Positions 17,822 to 28,433 of a DNA stretch of 64,000 nt are shown piece by piece; the stretch's first letter is position 1, and every line of letters begins with the position of its first letter. The stretch spans positions 992,001 to 1,056,000 of the forward strand of contig NZ_AP014723.1 of NCBI RefSeq assembly GCF_001548035.1. Reading direction: 5' to 3'. The stretch is from Sulfurospirillum sp. UCH001 (GTDB lineage: Bacteria > Campylobacterota > Campylobacteria > Campylobacterales > Sulfurospirillaceae). A program made the position numbers and the translations under genes. The notes beneath the pieces are model-generated. The model saw only the letters and a program-made list of their open reading frames with translations. It had not been told where the DNA came from and searched no databases.

Positions 17822-19972
17822 TTAACCCATTTTTTTAGCAGGAGATTTTCGATAAGTGAGTACCTGTTTAGGGTAAATAGGATCTTCTTTAGGAGCTGAA
17901 GAGATAATAATACGTTGAAGAACATCCAATTTATGATTTTCTTTTGCGAATTCGCTTAAACGTTTGTCCATAGGAAAAAATTGTAAATACGTTAAAAAGG
18001 ATTTTTCCCAGTCAATAGCACTATCCATCATTTTCTGCGCATCATGAAATTGTGAAATATAGATCTTTTTCATAATGTTTGCAATGTGTTGTTTACAAAT
18101 GGAAATTTTCATATACGGTTCGATGTTTTTAAATACTTTATCATACTCTTTTGCTTCAACAAGCGTTATTTGATGGTCATGGAAGGTTTGTTTCATCTCT
18201 TCTAATTCTCCAACAAGAGCATAATGACTTTGAAGTTGGTATTGATCTTGTGTTTTTACTGCCTCCAAAAGCATTTTATGTTCGATTTGATACTCTAAAA
18301 TCAATAAAGCTTTAGAAGCCTCTTTTAGCTTAGTGGCTTGATTTTGATACGGCCTAAATTGATATAAAATGTCGGCTAGTATGAGAGATTGCTGATAATT
18401 TTTTTCTTCTAAATATTTGAGAGTTTCTTGTTGTAAGCGCTCTCCTACTTGAAGAACTTTTTGATACAGTGGAGTTGATTCTAAAAAGTTGTTTTGAGCT
18501 ACAAGACGAAAATAAAAACTAAAGTGTTTTTCCTTCACAGCTGTTTCTGCAAGCGTAAACGTTCCTGAGCGTTTGAGCATATTTTCAATAAGAGGTTTTT
18601 TTTCTTCCACATCTAAGAAAGCATGCAAACTCTCTTTCGCTGCTTCTTTGTTTAAGAGAGGTTCACGTGCAAGTAAAATTTGTGCTGTTTGAAGATTTTT
18701 ACTCCATAATGCCTCGATCTGTTTAAAAAGTGAGCTTTTTTTAAGTTCTGGTTTGAGTCTAACAAGATCATACGCAGGAGCATAACTCATACTTCTAATG
18801 TAACGTTGAAGTGCCATCAAATCAGGCTGTAACTCTTCAATTTCTGCAAATTCGAGTTTACATTTAGGATGAAATAAAAATGGTTCAGCAATTTTTTGTG
18901 CTTGCTCTATATCGCCTCTTGAGAGAAGGTTCATGATCGTCTCTTTTTGTTCTAACCAGTACTCATAAATCTTTTTTGTTTCCCTATGAGACATTAAAAA
19001 GATATTTTTTTGGAAAATAAGACACGCTTCTTTTACTTGTTTGAGTTTTATGTAATTAATAAACTCCTCTTCAAATTCTCGATGGTTGTAAAACAGTATT
19101 TCACCTGTTTTAAATCCCATAATAAAGTATTTTTGTGTACGTGAAAGGGTTGTGACACCATGGTAAGGTAATTTTACTTGATAGAGTGTATCAAGGGTTT
19201 TAACATACACAGCAAACAGAATGGATTCACGTGTTCCAACATAGACAAATTTTTTACTATGAGAAAGTACCATAACAGAAGGCCAAACATTTTGATCAAG
19301 AAGCTTTTCTTGAATCACTTTGCCTTTATAAAGGTCTATCTTTAAAATTTTGCCATTACGAGTAATCGCAAGAAGGGTATATTCATCGAGAAATGTCATC
19401 ATTTCAATAACGGCATTTAATTTTTGTTCAAAGGCAATACTAAAGCTGTTGATTTTATAGACAATCAGTTCACGAGAGAATGAGGCATAAGCGGCTCGTT
19501 GGTACTCTTCGGAGATAGCCACAGCACTAATGGCGTCGCTTGTAACGGGAAGTTCTGCTTGGATTGTGCCATCTTCTGGGCAAATAATATAGCTTCTTCC
19601 TCGTTCATTACCTGTGATAAGGTAGCGATCATTTTCACTCAGTGCAGCTTTGCTTACAACTTCATTTTGATTGTACTTAAATGATGTAACACTTAAAAGC
19701 TGAGATTTTATGTCAAAAACATGTTCTAAGCCTTGATTAGAAGAGGCACTGTATGCTAAGTTTTGTCCGATACTAACAGGACGTTTGTAGTAATCAAAAA
19801 GTGTGGGTGACATTCCACTGCTTAGGGGTGTACTTCTTGTGATTTTTAATTCACCAAGATCAATTTTGTGCATACGGCACTGATTGTCTATAATCTGAAG
19901 AGTGGATTCATTTGCGACACTCGCACAGGAGATCGCAGAGTGAAATGCTATCTCTCTTGAACTTGGCAGCAT
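17822..19972 (-). CDS. WD40-like beta-propeller protein
   Basis: A 716-aa protein whose first half (residues 10-330) consists of weak WD40/PQQ-type beta-propeller blades (SENDRYLITGNERGRSYIICPEDG, SHSKKFVYVGTRESILFAVYVK and similar). The second half is a long helical region resembling TPR-like scaffolding. There is no signal peptide. The start overlaps the response-regulator gene by 25 nt, so the two are co-translated; this protein may be the output or scaffold for that regulator. No specific name can be given. Confidence 0.75.
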   Translation of the reverse strand: MLPSSREIAFHSAISCASVANESTLQIIDNQCRMHKIDLGELKITRSTPLSSGMSPTLFDYYKRPVSIGQNLAYSASSNQGLEHVFDIKSQLLSVTSFKYNQNEVVSKAALSENDRYLITGNERGRSYIICPEDGTIQAELPVTSDAISAVAISEEYQRAAYASFSRELIVYKINSFSIAFEQKLNAVIEMMTFLDEYTLLAITRNGKILKIDLYKGKVIQEKLLDQNVWPSVMVLSHSKKFVYVGTRESILFAVYVKTLDTLYQVKLPYHGVTTLSRTQKYFIMGFKTGEILFYNHREFEEEFINYIKLKQVKEACLIFQKNIFLMSHRETKKIYEYWLEQKETIMNLLSRGDIEQAQKIAEPFLFHPKCKLEFAEIEELQPDLMALQRYIRSMSYAPAYDLVRLKPELKKSSLFKQIEALWSKNLQTAQILLAREPLLNKEAAKESLHAFLDVEEKKPLIENMLKRSGTFTLAETAVKEKHFSFYFRLVAQNNFLESTPLYQKVLQVGERLQQETLKYLEEKNYQQSLILADILYQFRPYQNQATKLKEASKALLILEYQIEHKMLLEAVKTQDQYQLQSHYALVGELEEMKQTFHDHQITLVEAKEYDKVFKNIEPYMKISICKQHIANIMKKIYISQFHDAQKMMDSAIDWEKSFLTYLQFFPMDKRLSEFAKENHKLDVLQRIIISSAPKEDPIYPKQVLTYRKSPAKKMG

Positions 19973-21237
19973 AATTCGAAGTCCTCTTGTTTGACGATAC
20001 AGATCATATAACGATTTGGCGCATATTGACTAATTTTAACCAAAACTTCAAGCATATGCCCTATGGATTTTACAATTCCTTTAAAGGTAATGTCTCCATC
20101 ATAAGGCCAGTTGTTTTTTATATCTTCAATGCTTGTGAAAAAATCCATCTCTTCAAAATCAACCAACTCTTTTAAATGAAGTGACTGTTGTGTCAGTTTT
20201 GTGAGTAAACGCTCATCGGTATGGTTGTTTACAAGCTCTTCAAAGAGTTTGTTGTAGTTTAAAAAGGTCAAATCATCACTCAAAAGAGCAGAACAAAAAG
20301 GAATGTTTTTTAAGAGTTCATCTTCTTTGATGTTTATCGCAAGATTGATATTTTCTTTTGATTTCTCTTCTTGTTTTTTGTAGATCTCGGTAATATCTTG
20401 GATAATACTAATGTACTCCATGATATTGCCTTGGCTATCAAAAATTGGAACAATAGTTTTATAGTGATATAAGGGCTCAAGAGTACGTGTCTGGCTGATA
20501 ATCAGCCCTTGCCATGTTTTTCTAGCTAATAGAGCCTTCCAAATTTCATCATAGAGGGCGGGATTTGTCGAAGGGTGCGTAATGACCTTATAACTCTGTC
20601 CAACAATTTCATCTCTACTATAGCCTGTTGATTTGCAAAAATTTTCATTAACATCGGTAATAATGCCATCTTTATTGGTTATAGAAACAATGGTTGCTTT
20701 ATCTAATGCTTCTTTATAAGCTCTAAGAAGAGATGTTTTCATATCGAGTGATTTAGACTGCATATGCGCAAATTTTTTCAGTTTTTCGTTGGCAATTTCT
20801 AAATCTTGCTTGTATTGATCGAGGAGTTGTTCTTTATGTATTTTTTCAACAATAGAATGTAGAACATTTAAGATTTGGTCACTTTGCAGTGGTTTTGTGA
20901 TAAAGTTATTGACCCCAAGGTTAATGAGTTTTACTAAGTATTCGCTCTCATTGTGTGCGGAAGTGACAAGAATAGGTTGTTGCGGATAGAGTTCTTTAAT
21001 CTTTTCAATCATCTCTACTCCATCTATAATCGGCATACGAATGTCTGTAATAACGAGATGATAACGGTTTTGTGCTAGTTTTAAAAGTCCTTCTTCTCCA
21101 TTGCTTGCTACATCAACTTGTTTAAAAATATCATTGAGAAAAAGGCTAATCTCTTCACGCAGTGCAGGGTCATCTTCAACGTATAAAACCTTTAGATCTT
21201 TACTCCAAGTGATAAGTTGGTTTACCACATTTTCCAT
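19948..21237 (-). CDS. Response regulator with REC and PAS domains
   Basis: A 429-aa protein. It has a REC domain (residues 14-130) with phospho-acceptor D65 (VITDIRMP), Asp pair EDD near residues 21-23 and Lys in FITKPLQ, then a coiled-coil linker, then a PAS domain (residues 180-285, ITNKDGIITDVNENFCKSTGYSRDEIVGQ) with PAC, then a 130-aa C-terminal region without a recognised output. It is the lead gene of a unit with the beta-propeller protein, and lies divergent from the OmpR-type regulator. Confidence 0.87.
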   Translation of the reverse strand: MENVVNQLITWSKDLKVLYVEDDPALREEISLFLNDIFKQVDVASNGEEGLLKLAQNRYHLVITDIRMPIIDGVEMIEKIKELYPQQPILVTSAHNESEYLVKLINLGVNNFITKPLQSDQILNVLHSIVEKIHKEQLLDQYKQDLEIANEKLKKFAHMQSKSLDMKTSLLRAYKEALDKATIVSITNKDGIITDVNENFCKSTGYSRDEIVGQSYKVITHPSTNPALYDEIWKALLARKTWQGLIISQTRTLEPLYHYKTIVPIFDSQGNIMEYISIIQDITEIYKKQEEKSKENINLAINIKEDELLKNIPFCSALLSDDLTFLNYNKLFEELVNNHTDERLLTKLTQQSLHLKELVDFEEMDFFTSIEDIKNNWPYDGDITFKGIVKSIGHMLEVLVKISQYAPNRYMICIVKQEDFELCCQVQER

Positions 21238-21364
21238 AATGACTCCCCAGATGGATTTATGCTTTAATTATATACTCTTGACGTTGTATTTGTGTTGTAT
21301 TTTTTGATATACTTTCCGCGATATGTGCTTATATTTTGGCAAATCTACTCATTGAGGAATAAAA

Positions 21365-22057
21365 GTGAGTGAATCATTGTCTTTACTCCTTGTAGAAGAT
21401 GATCTCTCTTTAAATGAAGAGTTGGGAATCTTCCTGTCTGATTTTTTTGATAAGATTGATTCTGTTGATTCAGCAGAAGAAGCTTATGAAAAATACCTCA
21501 CTTCTACGTATGATTTGGTAATTACTGATATTCAGCTCCCGCATCAAAATGGTCTGAGTTTAGTCGAAAAAATTAGGAAAAAAAATCCCTCTCAAATGGT
21601 GATTGTTATCTCTGCGTATAAAGAAGTTGATTATTTTCTCAAAAGCATTGATTTAGGAATTTACAGTTTTTTAACAAAGCCTTTTGACTCTCAACTCTTA
21701 ATCAACACGATGATAAAAGTGACAAATCAACTGCATCATAAACATACGCCTTTAGAGTCTAGTATGGTGTCGTTGCATGATGGGGTGAGTTTTGATTTGA
21801 AAGCAAAAAGTCTTTTTGTCAATGGTGTTCTTAAAGAACTTACGGAAAAAGAGGAGTGTTTACTCTTCCTTTTAGTGAAAAATGCAAATACTTTTGTACG
21901 TAATGAACAACTCTCACAAGCGATTTGGCAGAGTGATGAGATCAATAACTCTACACTTCGAGCACTCGTGAAGCGTGTTCGGGATAAGCTTGGCTATGAT
22001 GAGTGTATTATTAACTTAAAAAATAGAGGTTACAAGCTTACCGCACATCCTTCATAG
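21365..22057 (+). CDS. OmpR-type response regulator
   Basis: A 230-aa two-component DNA-binding regulator. It has a REC domain with D55 (VITDIQLP), Thr/Ser and Lys of the switch (VISAYKE, LTKPFDS), and a C-terminal winged helix (ALVKRVRDKLGYDECIINLKNRGYKL). GTG start after GAGG. It overlaps the convergent REC-GGDEF-EAL gene by 20 nt. Partner kinase unknown; the two orphan-like kinases downstream are candidates. Confidence 0.9.
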   Translation: MSESLSLLLVEDDLSLNEELGIFLSDFFDKIDSVDSAEEAYEKYLTSTYDLVITDIQLPHQNGLSLVEKIRKKNPSQMVIVISAYKEVDYFLKSIDLGIYSFLTKPFDSQLLINTMIKVTNQLHHKHTPLESSMVSLHDGVSFDLKAKSLFVNGVLKELTEKEECLLFLLVKNANTFVRNEQLSQAIWQSDEINNSTLRALVKRVRDKLGYDECIINLKNRGYKLTAHPS

Positions 22058-23777
22058 GAAGCTCTAAGGGGGCGTTAAAGAAAAAGCCTTGAGAGTAGTG
22101 TACTCCCAATTTTCTAACCATCTCAAACTCTTCTTTTGTTGAAATAAATTCAGCGACAACTTTGATACCAATCTTTTGTGCCATAGATGCTATAGACTCT
22201 ACAATGTCTTGATTACGAGGGTTTTCGTGAATCCCCTTGATAAACTGACCATCAATTTTAATAAAATCCACACCTAGCGCCTCTAAGCGGTTGAAATTTG
22301 ATCTATCACTTCCAAAATCATCTAATGCAAGAGAATAACCCATACTTTTGAGTATCTGTAAATTTCTAAGAGGTTCACGATTGATATCACTGATGATAAT
22401 ATCTTCTAAGATTTCAAACGTAACGAGCTTTGGATCAATTGTGTAAAGCTGTTGTTTTGCTTCTAAAAAGTCTATAAAAGCCTTATTCAGAAGGTCTTCA
22501 TTGGTGATATTGATCGAAAATGCTACATTCTGTCCAGAGAAAATTTTAAATGCTTTATTGATCATAATACGTGTAAGATTACTCATAAGACCACTGCGCC
22601 TTGCTGCCTCTAGAAAATGAGCTGGAGAGATGATTTCGCCATCATCTTCCACGCGAGCCAGACATTCGTATTTGACAATTTCTTCGGTTTGATTATCGAT
22701 AATAGGCTGAAAATAGGGCACAACACGATCTTCTTCTAACGCGATACGAAACTTTTGTATCCATGTTGTTTCAATTTTAGAACGTTTGAGAAAAATATCT
22801 TGCGTATTGTAAATGTTATATTGGTTTGGTACGCCTCGCATTCTTGCTTCCCTGAGTGCAATACGTGCATTTGGAAGAAGTGCTGCAGGTGAGTTGGCTG
22901 TGGCTATACCGCATGAAAGAGTAATATACACAGGCTGATTCTCGTACTCGCCAATAGGGGTTTCGTGAAAAAAGGCTTGAATTTGTATCGCAACGAACTC
23001 AGGATTAATGATTTGCGGATCGAAAATAATAACAAATTCATCTGAATTGTAACGATAGAGATGTACCTCTTTTGAAAGATTGTATTGTAAGTATTCACCT
23101 ACTTTAAAAAGGGCTTGATCTGCAAATCCTGAGCCATAGGTTTGATTGATGAAACTGAAATTATCGATATTGTAAAGCATAATGGTTAATGAATGTTCTT
23201 CATCAAAATTATCTAAAAAGTGATAAAGCATGGTTGCGTTTTTGAGTTTTGTGATTTTATCAATGGTTAAAAACTCGTGTACAAGTTGAGAATTTTCTGC
23301 AAGTTGTTTACTCTGCTCATCGAGTTTTTGTTGCAATTTTGCATGAATAGATGCTTTTGTAAAGCGCTCTTTTACCAATGAAGCGACTTTAAAAAGTGTT
23401 TCTAAAAGCTGGTCAAAATCGATTGGTTTTAAGATATAGCCATTGACATTATTGCGAATACTCTCTAGAAAAAATTCTGTTTCATTGTGCGCTGAAACAA
23501 CGATGATAGGTTGTTTTGGATTAATAGATTGAATATTTCTAATGAGATCCATACCATTCATATGAGGCATGTTAAGATCGGTAATGACAATATCATAACC
23601 ATTAGGATGTTCTTTATAGCATTTAAGTGCTTCAACACCATCGCTTGCTTCATCAATTTGATGAAAAAGATCACGCAGGAGTGCAACAGTGTTTTCACGT
23701 AATACCACATCATCTTCGACGTATAAAACATGTAAATTAGAAGTAAGGCTTAAAAGATCGGTAAGGCTAATTTGCAC
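22038..23777 (-). CDS. Response regulator with REC, degenerate GGDEF and EAL domains
   Basis: A 579-aa cyclic-di-GMP signalling protein. REC (residues 12-130) has D67. The GGDEF-like domain has the signature changed to NSDEF (YRYNSDEFVII), so cyclase activity is unlikely. The EAL domain has ECL in place of EAL but keeps the downstream acidic DDFGS, KIDG and VAE residues, so phosphodiesterase activity is plausible. I chose the GTG at 23777 because GGAGA precedes it and it overlaps the kinase stop by only 11 nt. A start at 23864 would put 98 nt inside the kinase gene. Confidence 0.85.
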   Translation of the reverse strand: MQISLTDLLSLTSNLHVLYVEDDVVLRENTVALLRDLFHQIDEASDGVEALKCYKEHPNGYDIVITDLNMPHMNGMDLIRNIQSINPKQPIIVVSAHNETEFFLESIRNNVNGYILKPIDFDQLLETLFKVASLVKERFTKASIHAKLQQKLDEQSKQLAENSQLVHEFLTIDKITKLKNATMLYHFLDNFDEEHSLTIMLYNIDNFSFINQTYGSGFADQALFKVGEYLQYNLSKEVHLYRYNSDEFVIIFDPQIINPEFVAIQIQAFFHETPIGEYENQPVYITLSCGIATANSPAALLPNARIALREARMRGVPNQYNIYNTQDIFLKRSKIETTWIQKFRIALEEDRVVPYFQPIIDNQTEEIVKYECLARVEDDGEIISPAHFLEAARRSGLMSNLTRIMINKAFKIFSGQNVAFSINITNEDLLNKAFIDFLEAKQQLYTIDPKLVTFEILEDIIISDINREPLRNLQILKSMGYSLALDDFGSDRSNFNRLEALGVDFIKIDGQFIKGIHENPRNQDIVESIASMAQKIGIKVVAEFISTKEEFEMVRKLGVHYSQGFFFNAPLELPMKDVR

Positions 23778-25944
23778 TGTTGTGTTCTCCGCGAATTTTG
23801 ATGGTAAATTTTGCACCATTTGGTGTATTTTCGACATATAAAGCACCATGACAGTGCTCTTCAATAATCGTTTTTGACATATAAAGTCCTAGCCCCGTAC
23901 CATTACGTTCGGATTTCGTAGAAAAATATGGATCGAATATTTTCGTAATGATAGACTCAGGAATGCCACCGGCATTATCCTCAATAGTGATGACAAAAAA
24001 CGCATTTTCTTCATACGCATTAAGCCATATAGTACCATTTTCTAACTTTTTTTCGAGAATAACGTCTTGTGCATTTTTGATAATATTAATGATGACTTGC
24101 ATCACTTGGGTTTCATAGGTTATGAGGTCATTGTCTGAACTATTGGTAAAGTTCAAGGTAATTTTGTGTACTTCTAAGCTTTTTCCAATAAGATTGAGTG
24201 CTCTTTCTATGATGATTTTAAGCGAAGTTTGCTCGTGTTGTTGTTCTGGTCTAAAAAAGTTTCTAAAATCATCAATGGTGGTCGTAAGAAATTGGATGTA
24301 ATTATCTATTTTACTGATAGATGTTGTTAAAAATGCTTCTTGTTCTTTTCTTCCTTCTTCGGTAAGCAAATCAAATTTTTTAAGGCTCTGTTTGAGTTTT
24401 ATGCTAGCAGTGACGGCTGAAATCGCACCAAGAGGCTGGCGCCATTGATGGGCTATCATACTGATCATTTCACCCATTTGCGCCAAACGTGATTGGTAAA
24501 TCATCATTTTTTGAGTTTCCATTTTTTCAACGACACCCTCTTTAATTTTCCGATCCATAGAGTCATAAAGTTCTTGAAGCTCTTGGCTCATAGCTGTGAA
24601 ATTATCTAAAAGTGTATTGATCTCGATAATATGTGAACGTTCCATCTTCATTGTTGTCAGTTTATCTTTAAATTTTTTTGTCGCTTCAATAAGTTCATAC
24701 AATGGAGAAAGAATTTGGTTTGAAAATTGATTGGCACGGCTTAGGAGTGCAAAAAGAAAAATGAGATAAAAAAGTACCATAAGTCCCAGTGCTATAAAGC
24801 CGACAACATTTGTTTTATCTTTGAGTTTGGTGCTATTGGCTAGCAAGGATTCTTTATCGAGCAGAAGAACAAACTTCCAGCTCGTTTGCGGGATGTTATG
24901 TTGCGTGATAATCAAATCACCATGATCGCTGTGAAATTCTGTCATACTATTGTTTTCTTGTATTATCCTACCCAATGATGTTGCAAGTGCATTGTTTTTG
25001 TTGGTAAAAATATTAAAGTCTTGTGGCTTACTGATGGTTGTTTCAATAGGTGCTTTGTAACTATGTGAGGTTAACTCTTTGATCCCAAGATAGGGTTCTA
25101 ATGCCTTACTCATGCCCAAAATATGGCCTTTTTCATCCACAAGCATCGCCATTGAGGTATAAGGAAGCTGTATAGAGAGAATATTGGTAATAAGTTGATC
25201 AATGGTGACATCGATGCCCACAACACCTTCTAGAAAGTCTCCTTTATAGACTGGAGCTATAGCACTGATCATCCAGCCCAGCCCTGCTGGGTCTAAGTAG
25301 GCATCCGTCCAAACGACTTTTTGTTGTGGATTGTGAATTTTGTCGGCAAGGTAGTAAAAGTTGAATGTTGGAATATTGATGTCATGCGCGTATTGGCTGA
25401 GAGCGTCTGGCATAAAAGGACAAAGTCTGTTCATGGAATCATACGAGTTAAAATAGACCTGTGCAATGTTTTCGTTGGTATTTAAAATGGCATTGTAAAA
25501 AGCATCCAATTTTTCCGTAGCAATAGCTTTTTCAAGCCGATGAGGTTCTTGTTTTTGAACATTGGAGAAAAATAGCGTACAAGAGTCCTCTCTTTTTTTT
25601 GTGTTTGTAATGACCCCTGTGTCAGTCACACTGTACGAACTATCTTTATTTATAATCAAAGAAGGGTTATAAGAAGCAAAAAAGTTTTCATGCTCTTTTT
25701 GAAACAGTAAAGTAATGTCTGAGATGGCTTTAAACTCACTATTGATGATGGTAGCAGAGCGCTTACTGATCTCTTTAATATGTACTTTACTTTCTTCAAT
25801 CAAGGTGTTTTGTGTAGCGGTGTTGACGTAAGCGTTACTCCAAAAATATGCACCCAAAAGCATTGCTTCAATCAGAAGTAAAGGATAAATAATTGATTTT
25901 AGATACTCTTTTTTAACCAGTTTTGAGAGGGAGTATTGCATCAT
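23767..25944 (-). CDS. Membrane sensor histidine kinase with Cache domain
   Basis: A 725-aa sensor kinase. It has TM1 (residues 17-35), a large periplasmic double-Cache-like domain (residues 40-375, with VVWTDAYLDPAGLGWMISAIAPVY typical of dCache), TM2 (residues 378-400), a coiled linker, and HisKA with the phosphoacceptor AHQWRQPLGAISAV. HATPase boxes are VIINIIKNAQDV (N box), IEDNAGGIP (G1) and NGTGLGLYMSK (G2). It overlaps the REC-GGDEF-EAL gene (probable partner) downstream and the second kinase upstream. Confidence 0.9.
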   Translation of the reverse strand: MMQYSLSKLVKKEYLKSIIYPLLLIEAMLLGAYFWSNAYVNTATQNTLIEESKVHIKEISKRSATIINSEFKAISDITLLFQKEHENFFASYNPSLIINKDSSYSVTDTGVITNTKKREDSCTLFFSNVQKQEPHRLEKAIATEKLDAFYNAILNTNENIAQVYFNSYDSMNRLCPFMPDALSQYAHDINIPTFNFYYLADKIHNPQQKVVWTDAYLDPAGLGWMISAIAPVYKGDFLEGVVGIDVTIDQLITNILSIQLPYTSMAMLVDEKGHILGMSKALEPYLGIKELTSHSYKAPIETTISKPQDFNIFTNKNNALATSLGRIIQENNSMTEFHSDHGDLIITQHNIPQTSWKFVLLLDKESLLANSTKLKDKTNVVGFIALGLMVLFYLIFLFALLSRANQFSNQILSPLYELIEATKKFKDKLTTMKMERSHIIEINTLLDNFTAMSQELQELYDSMDRKIKEGVVEKMETQKMMIYQSRLAQMGEMISMIAHQWRQPLGAISAVTASIKLKQSLKKFDLLTEEGRKEQEAFLTTSISKIDNYIQFLTTTIDDFRNFFRPEQQHEQTSLKIIIERALNLIGKSLEVHKITLNFTNSSDNDLITYETQVMQVIINIIKNAQDVILEKKLENGTIWLNAYEENAFFVITIEDNAGGIPESIITKIFDPYFSTKSERNGTGLGLYMSKTIIEEHCHGALYVENTPNGAKFTIKIRGEHNSAN

Positions 25945-27167
25945 ATCAATGAACCTTCTTTGAGTTTAATGGTAAATTTAGCACCTGTTGGTGTATTGGA
26001 AGCTAAAATTTCACCATTGCAATGCTCTTCGATAATGGTTTTAGACATATAAAGCCCCAATCCTGTACCATTTTTTTCACTTTTTGTTGAAAAATAGGGT
26101 TCAAATATATGTGGTAATATATGTTTAGGAATGCCTCCCGCATTATCTTCAATGCTAATTGTTTGCCATTTTTCTTCTTTCCCAATGGTAATAGCGATAT
26201 GCGCATGATGAATTTCGCGTTCTTTGATAACATCTTCCGAATTTTTAAGAATATTAAGTATAACTTGCGTGACTTCATTGGCGTAGGTAAAAATCTCACG
26301 GGTGGCATGCGTTTCGACTTTCACAGTAATTCCATTGATTTCAAGGGCTTTTCCGATAATTTCTAATGTGCGGTTTACCAGTTGTGTGAGAGTAACGCTC
26401 TCTTTTTGTTTGTTGGGTTTAAAAAAGTTACGAAAATCATCGATGGTGTGGGTTAGGAATTGTACATACGATTCAATTTTACTCATTGCTTCGCTGATAA
26501 AGCGTTTGCTCTCTTCTTGACCTTCTGGTGTTGAGTAATCAAAACGATTGAGTGTGGTTTTAAGTTTAATAGAAGCAGACACAGCAGAAATAGAGCCTAA
26601 TGGTTGGCGCCATTGATGAGCGATCATACTGATCATCTCGCCCATTTGCGCAAGACGAGATTGTTGTAAAATATGTTGATCTTTCTCTCGATTTTTTTTT
26701 ACCTCTTCTTCTACTCGACGTTCCAACGTCTGGTTGATTTCGATCAGCTCAAGATGGTTTTTACAGGCACGCACAGCATTCTCTAGTTTTGATTGGAAAG
26801 AGATGATGATAGCTTTTATGAGCTCAATTTCACTTTTGCTTGCTTGAAAAATAAACACAATCCAATCATCACCTAGTTTGATATATAGAAAAGATTTTCC
26901 ACTTTTTGCATCATAATGTATAGATTCATTTTTTATCAGTGCGTGCGGTGCAATAAAAATTTCTTGATAGGCTTTTTTACCTTGCAGACAAAGTTGTCTA
27001 TACTGTTTTGAGTGTTTGTCATGCTCCCAATAAATTGCAGCAAGAGCACCTGTTTTTCGTGAAAAAACTTTTAAAAAATGCTCCATCATCTCTTTGAGTT
27101 GAAGGGATGTTCCTATTGCGCTGACACACTCGAATGTAATTAAAAGTTGTTCGTTGAGTTGTTGCAT
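25941..27167 (-). CDS. Cytoplasmic histidine kinase with GAF-like N-terminus
   Basis: A 408-aa soluble kinase. Residues 1-150 look GAF-like (FLKVFSRKTGALAAIYWEHDK). They are followed by a coiled coil and a HisKA/HATPase core nearly identical in layout to the next gene (AHQWRQPLGSISAV, NILKNSEDV, IEDNAGGIP, NGTGLGLYMSK). It overlaps the following kinase by 4 nt (ATGA). The close similarity of the two cores suggests a tandem duplication of the catalytic part with different sensors. Confidence 0.88.
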   Translation of the reverse strand: MQQLNEQLLITFECVSAIGTSLQLKEMMEHFLKVFSRKTGALAAIYWEHDKHSKQYRQLCLQGKKAYQEIFIAPHALIKNESIHYDAKSGKSFLYIKLGDDWIVFIFQASKSEIELIKAIIISFQSKLENAVRACKNHLELIEINQTLERRVEEEVKKNREKDQHILQQSRLAQMGEMISMIAHQWRQPLGSISAVSASIKLKTTLNRFDYSTPEGQEESKRFISEAMSKIESYVQFLTHTIDDFRNFFKPNKQKESVTLTQLVNRTLEIIGKALEINGITVKVETHATREIFTYANEVTQVILNILKNSEDVIKEREIHHAHIAITIGKEEKWQTISIEDNAGGIPKHILPHIFEPYFSTKSEKNGTGLGLYMSKTIIEEHCNGEILASNTPTGAKFTIKLKEGSLI

Positions 27168-27246
27168 TAAAGGCTCCTAAAGCACATATTGTACGCTAAA
27201 GTGAAGAGACTATAAAGATGTTGATACATATAAAGGTTAAACATTT

Positions 27247-28299
27247 TTATAGTGTCCCTACAACACATGTGCTATTATAAAATTCGATATTTTCTTGGCT
27301 GTCATTAGCAATTTCACCAAGGCTTATAACACCCCAAAGAATGGTCTTTGGAGCATAAACACTACGAATGGCACGCATTTCTTCTTTAAATGATTTATCC
27401 AATAAAGAATATCTAGAAATACAATCTATCATCAAGACGGATTGAATGTTTTCATCTTCTTTATCTGCATATGATATTTCTGCAGCTTCTTTGGCTGCTT
27501 CTAGAAGGTTTTCTTTTTCAGCCTTGAGAATTGATAATACAGAATTACAATCGAGTTTTCCAACTAAAACGATATTATGACCATCGGTTGTAACAGGTTC
27601 TCGTACAATAAAATCTTTATTATAACGGACGATTCCTAATGGATAACGTTGTGAAATTTTGAAAAACGGTGTACTGTCGAAGCGTATATTACTGTCTTTT
27701 TCTATTGCTTCTTTGTATACATTAAATGCATTTTTGAAATTGATTTTTTCTAAAACATTTCCGTTACATGTTGTCGCTATAAAAGGTCCAACAAGGGGTT
27801 TCCATCCATGTTTTGTACCTAGACCAATTGTACTTGTTGACGTAATGATGATTGCAGCATTCATATAAAAACGATGAGCATCAAATAAAATAGGTTCTTG
27901 TATAAGGCATGTTTTACCTGCACCGCCACCGATAAGTTTTGTTTTTTCGGGTAAAAATGAGTAAAACTCTTCTAAAAAATCATCTATTTGAGATGAAAAG
28001 CCATCGACAATTACTAGAGCAGAATTGATATCTGATTTGGGTTGGAGTGGATTAGGTGTATCCATATCAAAGATATGTAGAGATGATGTTGAACTCAGTT
28101 TTGCAACGATAATGCCACTTGCATACGTTTTGCCTTTAAAAATCACTCTTGGAAAAATGGCACCACAAACATTCACATCTTCATATTTTGGTATTTCTAA
28201 GAAAGGTGTATCTTCTGCAATAAGCAGTAAATACGAGCCTTCCCGAAGTTTTGCATGTAAATCTTCAATGCGCTGAACAAAGGTGATGCGTTCAAACAT
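27247..28299 (-). CDS. FIST domain sensor protein
   Basis: A 350-aa cytoplasmic protein with FIST N and C domains, a small-ligand (possibly amino-acid) sensory module usually found with kinases. Recognisable segments are LIGGGAGKTCL, YMNAAIIITSTSTIGLGTKHGWKPL and the C-terminal ILWGVISLGEI turn typical of FIST_C. GGAG precedes the ATG. It sits 80 nt upstream of the GAF kinase and probably feeds a signal to it (inference from position). Confidence 0.83.
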   Translation of the reverse strand: MFERITFVQRIEDLHAKLREGSYLLLIAEDTPFLEIPKYEDVNVCGAIFPRVIFKGKTYASGIIVAKLSSTSSLHIFDMDTPNPLQPKSDINSALVIVDGFSSQIDDFLEEFYSFLPEKTKLIGGGAGKTCLIQEPILFDAHRFYMNAAIIITSTSTIGLGTKHGWKPLVGPFIATTCNGNVLEKINFKNAFNVYKEAIEKDSNIRFDSTPFFKISQRYPLGIVRYNKDFIVREPVTTDGHNIVLVGKLDCNSVLSILKAEKENLLEAAKEAAEISYADKEDENIQSVLMIDCISRYSLLDKSFKEEMRAIRSVYAPKTILWGVISLGEIANDSQENIEFYNSTCVVGTL

Positions 28300-28433
28300 G
28301 GTTACTCCAAAAATTTTTCTGAAGTTATTGTATTACATAAGTGTGATAAACGCGTTGCAAAATCAATATAACACGATTGCAACATTCGCGTGTTATGATT
28401 TTGCTATTTAATGAAAAGGTAAAGGGTAAGTTG

